Of a stretch of 64,000 nt of DNA, positions 12,268-23,204 are shown one piece after another. Location: positions 1,100,501 to 1,164,500 of the forward strand of contig JAQFVV010012667.1 of assembly GCA_028023455.1 (NCBI GenBank). The letters are read 5' to 3'. Positions within the stretch are counted from its first letter, which is position 1. Each line of letters opens with the position of its first letter. Origin of the DNA: Epiperipatus broadwayi. Lineage: Eukaryota; Onychophora; Udeonychophora; Euonychophora; Peripatidae. A program made the translations under genes and the position numbers. Under the pieces are notes generated by a model that saw only the letters and a program-made list of their open reading frames with translations, did no database searches and had not been told where the DNA came from.

Positions 12268-14062
12268 AATTGGTTACTGTTTCAAGTTTCTTGAATTCCA
12301 TCATTTTTAATGCTACAGTAAAGATTTTATGGTCTTTTTAAAGCTTGTGATGTGATGTGATGTACTGTAGCTTGGAAAAAGTACTGTAAGATGCTGCCCT
12401 ATCTAGTATTATTTTACAAGTAAAAATCAATAAATTTAACATTTAGACTTCAACAAAGGTAGAAGGCAGGTTATTCTTGATGCTGATTGATTGGTTCTCA
12501 TTTCAAGAAAAAAAGAGGCTGGTCCATAATTTTTCATTGCTCCAAGTGCTTTGTTTTGCACTTCAAAATAAAAACAAATATTTTACAGTGTTTTTTTAGT
12601 ACTTTTTTACATATTATAAATTATTTTCATAAAATATACTGAAAACATAATTATTTTAGAAAAACAGTAAGATTTTAGTAAAAAAATGTATACTTTTACA
12701 GGAACGTAAATTGAAAAAGAAACCAGTGTTAACAACAATTTTGACAGTTTACATTACCCCAAACTCTTTATTTGATTTTCAAATAAAAATTAATGTTTTA
12801 GAATATTTTGCTGGCATTTATTTACATATTATAATGTATTTTGGTAAAATATCTTGAAATATAAATTATTTTAGAAAAATAGTAAGATTTTAGTAAAAAA
12901 AACTCTTTAGTTTTACACTAACATAAATTAAGAGGGAAATCAATGATGTCATCAACACTTTTTGATTTGTTACTGAGGTTTTTTTTTAGGTCTTCTGATA
13001 TTGAATATTTTTATAATTATAAATAGAAATTTATTTTTGAAAAAACTTTTATTCACTTTTATAATCTGACAAATTATTAATATACTTTTTACAAATGAAA
13101 GTAAAATGAATTTAATATTAAAAGATGAATATATTTTTACTGTTGATTCTGTAATTGACCAATCAAAAGTTTACAGTTTTAACTCACTCAGCCAAACAAA
13201 ATTTAGGTCATTTTAACTCCTGCACTGACAATTAATTTATTGGCCGAGTGAGGTAAAACTCTAAACTTTTAATTGGTCAATTCACAAATTCTGCCATAAA
13301 AATATATTCATATTTTAATATTATATTCACTTTAGTTTCATTTGTAAAAAGTATATTAATAATTTGTCAGGTTATGAAAGTGATCGAAAGTTTTTTCAAA
13401 AATAATTTTTAATTTATAATTATAAAAATATTTCATAGTGGCAAATCTAAAATGAAGTCAAGCATTGTTAGCTGAGAGGTCATCACACTCACCTTGCAAG
13501 CAAGTAGTTGGTTGCAGATGGGTGTGGGTTCGCATCCCGGCTGATGCTATGACATATGAAAAAAAAATCTAAAATGAATCTAAAATGAATGTTAGTAACC
13601 AACTAAAAAGTGTTGCTGATGTCAGTGATTTTTTTCTCAATTTTATGTTGTGGAAAAGTAAATAATTTTTACTAAAATCTTAACTATTTTTCTATAACAA
13701 TTTTATTTTTAGAACATTTTATCAAAATAATTTATAATATGTTAAAAAATACTTTTAAAATGGTCTAAAACATTTGTTTATCACTTTTGAAATGAAACAA
13801 AAGAAATCATAGTGGTTAAAATTATTGACAAGTGGGTTTTTTTGTCCTCTATGGTTAACAACCAATCAGCATCATGAATGGATTTCCCTCTTCTATTGTT
13901 AACCTAAAATTTGAATATCATTGATTTTTTACTTGTAAAATAATTCAAAAAAGGGCAGCATCTTATGGAATTTTTTTTAACCTTTAAAAAGAACATAAAA
14001 TCTTTATGGTAGCATTAAAAATGACGGAATTTGAACATCTTGAAGCTGGCACCAGTTTAGAC
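12268..14062. mobile_element. 1.8-kb fold-back element (family F3), interrupted by a SINE
   Basis: Two long arms are reverse complements of each other. The left arm starts near CAAGTTTCTTGAATTCCATC (12,282) and runs through GGGCAGCATCTTA-type, TTTTAGAAAAATAGTAAG and AAAGTTTACAG blocks to CTCACTCAGCCAA at about 13,194. The right arm runs from TTGGCCGAGTGAGG (about 13,240) back to CATTAAAAATGACGGAATTT and GAAGCTGG near 14,050. Only about 45 bases lie between them. The right arm is interrupted by the SINE at 13,457-13,564. A single right-type arm without its partner lies at 47,925-48,650. I see no transposase and cannot assign a superfamily. Confidence 0.8.
13457..13564 (+). mobile_element. 108-bp SINE with a second type of tRNA-like head
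   Basis: The 5' part has an A-box-like TTAGCTGAGAGGTCATCACA, an arm around CCTTGCAAGC, a long variable region and a good B box, GGGTTCGCATCCC, then GGCTGATGC pairing imperfectly with GCATTGT at the 5' side. The tail is ATGACATATGAAAAAAA, as in the SINE at 8,620. A 14-base target duplication, AAATCTAAAATGAA, flanks it at 13,443-13,456 and 13,565-13,578. The insertion sits in the right arm of the 1.8-kb fold-back, and the left arm lacks it, so the SINE arrived after the fold-back. The parent tRNA is not clear; the long variable region suggests a type II tRNA. Confidence 0.88.
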
Positions 14063-16084
14063 TGGAGTAACCCATTAAATAGTTAAAGGTTAAATGATTA
14101 TTACTTATAACAAAATAATACATTTGTCTTCATTTGATAGATATTTTTGTTTACTACTGAAATAAATTTTAAATGTTCACATTTTGTTTCTATATTAAAA
14201 AAATGAGATTGCAATCAACACAAAAAGGTTATACATTATCATTAGGAGATTATTTTCAGTTTAAAAATCCAACAAAATCTTTGTTATTAGATGATTATTT
14301 TTAAAAATCTAAAAGAATATTTATTTCTGTTATATCTAACAAAATATGTTTTAAAAGTTTAAATTTTTTTAATATTTATTGCGATATTTTTATACTCATA
14401 AGTATAAATCTATTATTATTATTTACTCATAAGTATAAGTAGGTTATTTATGTAAAAGCTAAGATTCTAAATAGCTTCAGGCCATATTCACATTAGCTGC
14501 TAATATGATATTATATTTTTGAAGAAAAAAAAGTATTTCAAGTCAAAGTAAGTTATTAATGATTTAAATTTCTTGATACCTAATAAATATAGTAAAATAT
14601 GAACTTCTTTATTACATAAAAGAAAACCTGCATAAAAAGATATTAAGAAGAAACATGAATCACATAACTTCAAAATCACATTAAAAAAATCCACATAAAA
14701 CAAGACCCAAATGTATATATATATATAATCATAATTGAAATAACTACCACCTAATCATAAATTTTCTAAATTATTATCTAAAGTTAATCACAAAATGTAT
14801 TTTTTAAACTTGACTATTAAAATATAAAGTATAATTCAGGAAGATATTGTAACATAATATTGAAGTATATTGGACCCACACAACATCGTTGATATCTTTT
14901 ATGAAATTTATTGGAAGTTGGTGTAAAACAAATCAAATTTGGATTTCCTTGTTTTTTCTTTTTTTTTTTTGCTACTTGAGTAAACCTTACAATAGAAAAA
15001 TAATTATACAAAACATATACAATAAATGATTGTAAAAAAAAAAAAAAATTCCACAGATAAATTTCCTGATAAAGTGTATGAAGTACCATTTATATTTTCA
15101 TTAATCACTTTACAATGCAATCTAATAAATAAAATTTGTTCTTTTATATTTGCTTACAGTTTCAATTGGCCAAATAGCCTTCATGTGTACTTTAATGTGA
15201 ACATGATAATCCAATGTTTAAAATAATTATTAAAGAAAAATTTTGTAAGTTCTTAAAGACTGTAAAGGATACAATGCTATAACTCTACAAAGACCTTTAT
15301 TACAAATTAATAAAGGGGGGGGGATGGTTATATAAATATCATATTCTATAGCAAAATGTTTTTAATTTTATAAAATATGAAAAATAAATATCCTAGACTT
15401 TTTTGAAAACATACCATGTGTTAATTGTACTTAAGATGTGAGTCCAGTATTAAGTCTAAATGAATATTAAAATTTATCAAGTGCCAATACTACAATAATA
15501 CATTCTTTCATATTCAAAGAGAACAGACATTTTTATTATATCATGACTATTTTTATATATTCATATTTCTCAATATTGTATCTCAATTCTCCAATATATA
15601 AAGCATTGTATTTACACATATTTATTTTCACATAATATTTTTTGTTGTTGGTTATAGATAGCAAATTTTTTAATTATTCACTAATCTATCAACTTTAAGT
15701 GGAAAACAAAATGAACCATATCTCATCACATGTGTTTTTAATAAATTTATTTTGAAAATTTGAAATATATAGAATCAATATTAATTTTCTATTATTAATA
15801 TTTTGTTTTATTAAATTAATGTTATTCTTTTTATATTATCATACAGTATTACTAATTTATTTATCACCATAATTTCAAACAGCATTTGTGTAAAATTTAC
15901 AATATTTTGCGTTTTATAATTTTTATAATAACCTGCTTATCATTATCAAACAAAAAACATCTATCACTTGCCACATTATGCACGAATGACAATTTATAAT
16001 ATATATCTTTACTTTCAATGGTTAAGTAGCAATTACAATTTAGTAAATTACTAGATTTTAACATATATATATATCATCCTGCAC
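14063..16084. other. intron stretch, no feature recognised
   Basis: AT-rich sequence with poly-A runs, a poly-G run of nine at about 15,316 and short TA repeats. No protein domain or repeat boundary recognised. Confidence 0.5.
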
Positions 16085-16860
16085 AATTTTTTCTGTAGCT
16101 AAAAATCTTTTCACTAGAGCTTATAATTTATCTGATAAAGAATATCTTTCTCAAGAAATAGAACTTACAAAAAGTATTCTGCTCTCTAATAATTATAATA
16201 AAAACATCATATGTAGGGCTTTATATAACATTAATACTAAAAAGGAAAAAGAGGATAGAATTGGAAATTCCTCTTTTAATAGAGTAATTTTGCCTTACAT
16301 TAGGGGGGTTTCTGATAAAATCAGTAGAAGACTATCTTGTTTTAATGTAAAGACTACTTTTTCTACTGGCAAAAAAATTGGTGATTTTTGTATAAACCTA
16401 AAGACAGAATATTTTTGGAACACCAAGGAGTTTATGAAATTCTGTGTTTTCAGTGGTCAGGAGGTTATGTGGGTCAATCTAATAGACGAATTAATGTCAG
16501 AATTAAAAAACATAGAAATGCTTTTCATCAAAAAATTAGCACATCAGTTTTTACTTCCCATTATTTAGAAACTAGTCACAAACCTAATTTTGACAATACA
16601 AAAATACTTGCTAATTTGGAAAGATATGATTTAAGAACCATGAGAGAGTCAATTGAAATATTAAAGAGACCTACTGGTTTAAATAGAGCTGATGGAGCAT
16701 AATGTATTCCAGCTATGTGGAAACCTCTCATTTTATCTAATATTAACTTAAAATTAATAGATAAAAATACTAAGGGAAATAAACATTTTGATAAGCCTCA
16801 TATTGAGAATGCTGAACTTGAATCTCATTTCTCATCTCGCACACAGTCACATTATTTTTT
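16085..16860 (+). pseudogene. Penelope-like element, C-terminal part with GIY-YIG domain
   Basis: From about 16,093 a readable frame gives VAKNLFTRAYNLSDKEYLS, then VILPYIRGVSDKISRRL, the conserved 'LPYxxGVSDKI' block between the reverse transcriptase and the nuclease of Penelope-like elements. Near 16,390 the reading switches frame. The second frame then gives GVYEILCFQWSGGYVGQSNR, a GIY-YIG nuclease core (GVYEI ... GYVGQ), followed by RIKKHRNAF, an HYLETSHKPNF segment and RESIEILKRPTGLNRADGA, the usual C-terminal block. The stop at 16,700-16,702 is followed by a further homologous-looking tail (PAMWKPL). The nuclease would nick target DNA during retrotransposition. The frameshift, stop and missing reverse transcriptase make this a dead 5'-truncated copy. 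Confidence 0.82.
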
Positions 16861-17325
16861 AAGATCTAATGGATTTTCTTTCAAAAGTTAACCTTGATAA
16901 TGGCGGTTGCTAGTCCATCAAAATATCAGTGTTTAATGGAAAACAATACATGGTACAGCCAAAAAGTTATAATTTATCTACATCATAATATAACCATGAA
17001 AACATTATATATATATATATATATGAATGTCCAAAAAATGAAATATCTAATTGCTTTATTTATGTGTCTTATTTATATATTAAATCACATCAATTATATA
17101 AGCTTACCAGTACACATAACTTTATTGAGCACTATGATTCTGGAAAGGTGTTGCCAAAATCTGACTCAGCCACAATTAACTATTTTATGTGTATTAATTT
17201 ACACCTTATCATCTGAACTTGAAGTCAATAAATAGGTTTTAGAATTACGTATTTTCATGAAAAGAGTAAATATATTGATATTTACTTAGAGATATTCAAT
17301 AACTTTATTCTATTATTTTTCAGTT
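16861..17325. other. stretch between Penelope pieces, unassigned
   Basis: AT-rich sequence with a TA run at about 17,004-17,023. It may belong to the same Penelope insertion, but no domain is readable. Confidence 0.4.
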
Positions 17326-17327
17326 AT

Positions 17328-17560
17328 TCATTTTAAACTATTTAACTTGTTTAATTTATTTATTTGGTCATTTATACTACTCTTGTGGTCATAAATAAAA
17401 AGACCATCAACATATTTCATGTAATTGTAATTTTGAATAATATTAACAATAGTGAAAATATTATTCTCATAAATAGACCAAGCAAAATTATAAATTTTTA
17501 TAACCATAAAAAAATCCATAACCCAATCTTTAGATATTTTATAGTATTTACTTTCAAATA
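17328..17560 (-). pseudogene. Penelope-like reverse transcriptase fragment, minus-strand copy
   Basis: On the minus strand the translation contains KISKDWVMDFFMVIKIYNF and then MKYVDGLFIYDHKSSINDQI, ending LNKLNSLK. The second block matches the 'RYVDD.F' catalytic motif of Penelope-type reverse transcriptase and the following 'LNSLHPSLKFT' region. The second catalytic Asp is replaced by Gly (YVDG), so the copy could not be active. It is the inverted partner of the fragment at 17,784-17,975. Confidence 0.6.
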
Positions 17561-17637
17561 AAGTAATTATATGGTTTTCAATAATCTTTAAAGAAATGAT
17601 AATAAATTTTATAGTATGCTGGCTAATTTATTTATAA

Positions 17638-17780
17638 AAAGCTTGTTCAATAATTTGTATTGAATACAATCTATCAATACGACTATATAATTTTGTAACA
17701 TTCAATAAACAATAATTGGATGTTATAGAATTATATAATTCCAGTGATTGATTTGATAAATATTCTTGAACAAGCTTTAA
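17638..17780. repeat. central palindrome of the inverted Penelope pair
   Basis: Starts AAAGCTTGTTCAA and ends TTGAACAAGCTTT, with both halves matching inward (for example ATCTATCAAT against ATTGATTTGAT, and a shared ATTATATAATT core). It joins the two oppositely oriented reverse-transcriptase fragments, so the whole 17,328-17,975 region behaves as one fold-back. Confidence 0.75.
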
Positions 17781-17783
17781 TAA

Positions 17784-17975
17784 ATGAAAGAATTAATCAA
17801 TAAAACTGTAAACTACATTACTGACTTTATAAAATTTATTGAAGATAATATAGTTGCTTCATTTAAAGATAAATTCTGTAAAATGTTTAAAGATTGGACT
17901 ATGGGTGTTTTTGTGGTTTTTCAAATTTGTAACTTTGCTTTGTTGACATATATAGACAATATTTTCAATGATTAA
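17784..17975 (+). pseudogene. Penelope-like reverse transcriptase fragment, plus-strand copy
   Basis: A 63-codon open frame reads FIKFIEDNIVASFKDKFCKM, then FKDWTMG and FQICNFALLTYIDNIF. It aligns with the minus-strand copy (KIIENHI ... KYYKISKDWVMDFF) and with the Penelope reverse-transcriptase stretch 'KFYKQ..GxPMGSPLSPxxxNLF'. The frame stops before the catalytic YVDD block. The residues normally conserved after MG (SPLSP) are lost. Confidence 0.55.
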
Positions 17976-18066
17976 ACCAATCGTTTACTGGATGTTTTTT
18001 TATTAACACATTACTTGTTTTTTTTGTTTTTTGTTGTTACAATGTGTATATATATATATATATAGT

Positions 18067-18236
18067 TTATACCTCAACACTGGTTTATTAAGCAAATGAA
18101 ATACTCTAATTCCAAAGCACAAGATAACATTTTTTAAAAGAAAGAAAGTTTCATTCTTTTATCATAAAATGTTTTATTTTGTGCTTTGGATTGAGAGTAG
18201 TTCATTTACTTAATAAACCAATGTTGGGGCATAATC
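18067..18236. mobile_element. 170-bp palindromic MITE-like element
   Basis: The left arm starts TTATACCTCAACACTGGTTT and runs through AATTCCAAAGCACAAGATAA. The right arm returns as TTTTGTGCTTTGGATTGAGA and ends AAACCAATGTTGGGGCATAA. The arms are about 75-80 bases with a short loop. The inner core (CCAAAGCACAAGATA) recurs in the elements at 19,826, 24,031 and 49,806. No coding capacity. Confidence 0.75.
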
Positions 18237-18239
18237 TAC

Positions 18240-19800
18240 TATTGGGAAAAGTTTCTATTTATACATATCATTAGAACGTAAAATAATAAATAAATATAAA
18301 TCTTCAGCCCACAGTATTTTATTAGTTTAATATTATTTTTACTTTTACGTTTTTTGTTAAGTTCTGCTAGATATGTCTTTCGAACTGGCCATGTACTATT
18401 TAAATGCGGTTTTACATAAATAAGTATCAATTGTATATGTATATTTGTGGTAGTATGGGATTTTGCTATCATGTGACTGAGTCACTAATTGAATTTCGAA
18501 GTTTTATGTAATAAATGAGCATTTGCATGTAGAAAAATATCTCAAATCTTAACTACAGGATACTAAATAAAGTACAATATATTTGCAACTAAGTAGCAAT
18601 TTTGAAAATGGAAATGCTTAAGAATGAGTATTTTATTTGTTTATTTAGGAAAATATAAAGTTTACTGGTGAATGAATGCATGTTATGTTATTGATATCAA
18701 TATGTGTGTTATGAAAGTTAGAAACTTATTATAATAAAAGATAAAATATTGTCTAGAGTTCATAATTATATTTATTAATAAATTATACATAAGAAAATGG
18801 GAAAAGATATTAAAAATTGAGAACAGCCAGTATTATAGGAAATTTTTTTTTTCATACACATAAATGAGATTATCTAAAAATATATAATGATTTATATGTA
18901 AAAAATAATTTAGTAAAATAGAAATTTGTAATGTCTAAAAGGAAATGGTTTTGATTTAAAATCTTAAATTATTTTTCAAGTTGACTAAATTGTAATTAAG
19001 TGTATAAAAATATGTCTAATCCATTAAATTGCTTAGAAAATAAATATGTATTAGAAATAATTTTCTGTTTACTAATAAACAGAAATGCATCCACTTAATA
19101 AATTAGTACATATGCATTTGATTGTACCATAAGTTGAAAAAAAATATTATTAAGTATTTAAAACAATAGAGAAAATCAATGCTCAAAAATTTAGCTTGCC
19201 TACTAGATTCACACAAGCTTTTTTTTGGAAAATCACTTAATGGCCAGAAAAGTTGCCTCATAGACAGATAAACATAAGAAAGAAGTTATTGGTAATTCAT
19301 ATAGAAACTAAAACTATATTGTATCATAATTGCATGGGAAAGTTCACTTCACTGTAATTGATTGCCATTGAAATATTCAACTAAATCTACCAATTATATC
19401 AATTGTGGTCAAACCTGTTGATAATAGCCTGTTAAATGTTCAAAAGTGTTGTCTTCAATTGTTGAATATGTTTGCTTCTCTTATAGTTTGGTTAACTAAA
19501 TATGAAATACCTTTATGCTAAATCTTTATGTATAATAATGAGCGTGGAATAAACTTTTAATTATTGAAAAGAAATAACCTCAAAGCAAAAAGAAAAAAAA
19601 TGGCCATTTAAAAACAGTTCATCAGAAAACATGCACTGGAAAAAATTTGAATAATCTATGATGTTCACACAAGTAGTTTGAGTTAATTTACCAATTTAAA
19701 AAAGTCATATGCAAATTTTTGAAATTGAACTAGCATTCAAACTCTAAAAATCTATTTAGATGAGAATGTTTATTTAATAAATTTTATTTTTTATTACTAA
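18240..19800. other. intron stretch, no feature recognised
   Basis: Plain AT-rich intron sequence. The short reading frames here carry no recognisable motif. Confidence 0.5.
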
Positions 19801-19819
19801 TTTTTACTCTATTTGAAAG

Positions 19820-20240
19820 CAATAATCAGACATTAAGCTAATGCACATGCGCTTTGTGGATTTTAACTATAAATGAATACTCTCACCTCCAAACACAAGA
19901 TAAAGTCTTTGTGAAAAGATAGAATGAATCATCTATCCTTTCAACCCAAACGTTTATGTATGGAAAAATCTTAAACATTTAAAAATGAGAATATGAAGAT
20001 GTTAAGCGATCACGTTAAATTACTTTTACTATGTCTAAATGAATGATGTTTGCAAATTTTTTTAGAATTTACAATACGTCATTCTTATTTGAAATTAAAC
20101 ATATGTGATTGAGATATTTATTTTTATATAGCACTATGTTTTTATAAACTGTAATGGTAATAATGTGCATTAGCTTAATGGCTGATTATTATTATTACAG
20201 TTTATAAAAACATAGCACTATATAAAAATAAATATCTCAT
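19820..20240. mobile_element. MITE-like element with a second strong hairpin
   Basis: An outer inverted repeat pairs AATCAGACATTAAGCTAATG (19,826) with CATTAGCTTAATGGCTGATT (about 20,168-20,187). Inside the left part lies the family core, ATGAATACTCTCACCTCCAA and then ACACAAGATA. A separate hairpin has 46-base arms at 20,110-20,155 and 20,195-20,240, differing at only a few positions. Same family as 24,031-24,322. Confidence 0.7.
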
Positions 20241-21970
20241 TTATATATTTGAAAATGTTTTTTTTTTATAATATATATTTATATCAAGCAAGATTACAAG
20301 CCAATTCTTTAATTTCAAAGAAGGGAAAATTTGATTTTCACTCATTAATAATTTATTTTATTATTTTTTTCATATCGTTAAATGTTCACATACATTTAAA
20401 CATAATCTATCATGGTAAAAGTAGTAGATGCAACAAATATTTGTTAATCTTAGAATTGATATGAACATTTAATATGTGTCAATAAGGTTATTAATTATTT
20501 GATTTATTAAGTACTCATTTTGCCTTATGTAAAACTTATTTCACTAAATTATTTGTATTGTTAGTGTTTAAAGTTTTCACACTTCTTTATTCTTGATTCT
20601 AAATAATATTTGAGTTGTAAAATGTTATGCAATGTGTGATCATCAGATATTAAGTTTCTAAGCTTAACATATGGTAATTTTATTTATTGAGATCTAATAT
20701 TTTGATGAGAGTGATGGGTATAACCCAAGTTATAGATGGTAAGTATATGCTATTATCAATGGTAAATGCAAGCTCTCATTATTTACATTATCCAAAGACT
20801 GAGAAATATATAGATACTATAATCATTTAACTTTTCAAGATGTATAATTGGAGTGTTATGTATTTTAGCAAGCCTATGCTATTTAGTTTCTTGAATGTAA
20901 TACTTTATTTAAGGAATTGCTTGGGAAGAAATCTATCATATACACTTCAAATTTTATTTCCAGTATCTCTTTTGGTTGGAATAGAATATACCTACATATT
21001 TATTTATTTATTTTTCTATTCTTATCCATTCCTTAATTTTATTACAATATATATATAAACTGATTGTGAATTTTGTTTCTAAATTATAACATTTTTTCCC
21101 ACAGGGTTTCACATATCGAGAAAATGGTTGACAGTTGTATAGGGACTATAATAGTTCACTAATGATTTCATTAAAGAATGAAAATGATCAACTAAAAATA
21201 CTCAGGAGTGTATTTTAAAAACCTGGCAAATCTTGTCGTTCCAATTATATTTAAATGATAGTTCTACGTTATAATCGACGCATTTTTTCCCTTGTTTCTA
21301 TACATGTAATATATACATACATGTGTGAATGTTTCACGTAAATGTATATTGTAATCGTGTTAGTCAGATATTACTGGGGAAAAAATTAAGAATCATATAT
21401 TTTTTTTTTGCTCAAGATGATGTCTTATTTTTAATTAAAATTATTTTAGTTTTGATGTCGATGTAAATGAATTATTTCAAATCCAATAACATTATTTTAA
21501 AGTAGATTTTGTTTACAAAAACATTTTAATCTACAAAAAATAATTATCTCATGAATGAATTTTATAATCTTCACTTACCATAAGTAATAACTGCTGAAAA
21601 TATTAAAAGAATGTTTTCTTTTTTCTTATTCATTGGTTTCACATAAGAATGATTTAAAATCTTTTCTATCTCTGCTAGTTTTCCCATTAGCATTTTCGTG
21701 ATTTTTATTTATTTCTGATAAAAATTATTAACTTAGTAAACATATTAACTTCTCTAACTTATGATATAGTGAATAAATATTCAGCAGAGTAATATGACCA
21801 AGTTATAGCATTTCATCATCATTTGTGTTTTTGTCATTACTTACTGTCCTTTTAACTCAATTTATTCTAATATCTTATATGTAGATCATCATAAACTTTA
21901 ATATTGTCTTTACATCAAGATAATAATTGAGCCAGTAAAGATATAACAATTTTGCATACAATTGCTCTTA
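20241..21970. other. intron stretch, no feature recognised
   Basis: AT-rich sequence with open frames of low complexity rich in Phe, Leu and Ile. Nothing recognisable. Confidence 0.5.
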
Positions 21971-21974
21971 TCAA

Positions 21975-22760
21975 CATTATTATTTTCAACCATTATCAAT
22001 CCATTGAAGGGTAAAGGCCTCTCTAAGTTCAATTCATCTTCTCTATTCTCTAACCTCCTCCATATCACTTCAGCACACTTCATTATTTCATCCATCCATG
22101 TCGCATGTGGTCTCTTTCTAGGTTTTTTAAATATCTTGGAATCCAGTTTAAGATTTCAAGAGTTCATCTATTATCATCTCTTCTAGCAATATGTCCAGTA
22201 CTACACCACTTTAGTCTCTTAAATTTTTCAGTGATGTTCTCTCATCTATGTATTTTGTTTTTAATCTCTTTTTGTTACTTGTAACATGTTACTCTCTATA
22301 CTTCTTTACATAGTCTGAAGTTTCTGCATTGCACTTCTATTGAGTATTCAAGTATTAGATCAATAAGTAAGAACTGGTAAACACATTTATGAAAAGCTGT
22401 CCTTTTTAAATGCATAGTCATATTTCATTTTAATATTAACTTATTTTGACCAAAAACACTCCAATCAAGTTTAATTCTATAATTAATTTCATTCATTATG
22501 TTTTCATCTGCAGTAATAATCTGACCAAGATATTTGAAGTTGTTAACTTCTTCTAATTCATCATTATCGATCTTTATTTTCTTTCTTTGAGAAAATCCAT
22601 TGTTTAACATTTCACTTTAATCCTACTTTTATCTGAAGCCTCTTGCAACATTTTCTGAAGCTCTATTGCATTATTTGTAAAAATAACTACATAATCTGCA
22701 AATCTAGATGACTTAATATTGTCTTTATTACTTTTACTCCCTTAGCTTCTCATTTTAAAC
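21975..22760 (-). pseudogene. RTE-clade LINE, 3' part (copy A)
   Basis: On the minus strand the readable pieces are DNDELEEVNNFKYLGQIITA, then IMNEINYRIKLDWSVFGQNK, and near the 3' end RWMDEIMKCAEVIWRR. These are the conserved C-terminal blocks of RTE-type endonuclease-reverse transcriptases ('NFKYLG', 'E I.YRI..G W.AF', 'RWMDEI'). A decayed FADD-like site (FADYVVIFTNNA) is visible near 22,690. The 3' end lies near 21,975. The copy is 5'-truncated, with several frameshifts and stops. Confidence 0.8.
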
Positions 22761-23204
22761 CATAAAATATGTCTTGCTCTTTGCAATTTTTTTATATAAA
22801 GTCGTACTGTATTATCAAAATTTTGATGAGTGAGAATAATAAAATTTAAATTTATAATTAGAAACATGAAAGATAAAAATTGAACTTAAATCTTAACTTT
22901 TACAACCTATATGCTGAACTTTCATTATGCTCCTTAAATGTCATCATCAGCAATCATTGATCCTGTGCCCATAGGTGATGCCATCAACTTTCTCTAGTTT
23001 TGTTCTAACTTTTGCAAAAATACTAAGCAAATGAAAATTATTTTCACATTATTTTTTAATATCATCATCCAAATTTTATGTTATTTTTCCATTTTGGGTG
23101 CGATTGTTTAATTCTGAAAACTGTGGTTTTTAATGTTTTGGTAATCACTGGAGTTGAATTGGATTTTCTCAGATTTTAAGAAATTTAAGATGATTTAAGA
23201 TAAT

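Noticed and set aside
15026-15226. Overlapping open frames on both strands near 15 kb
   Set aside because: Low-complexity AT-rich intron sequence; no motif on either strand.
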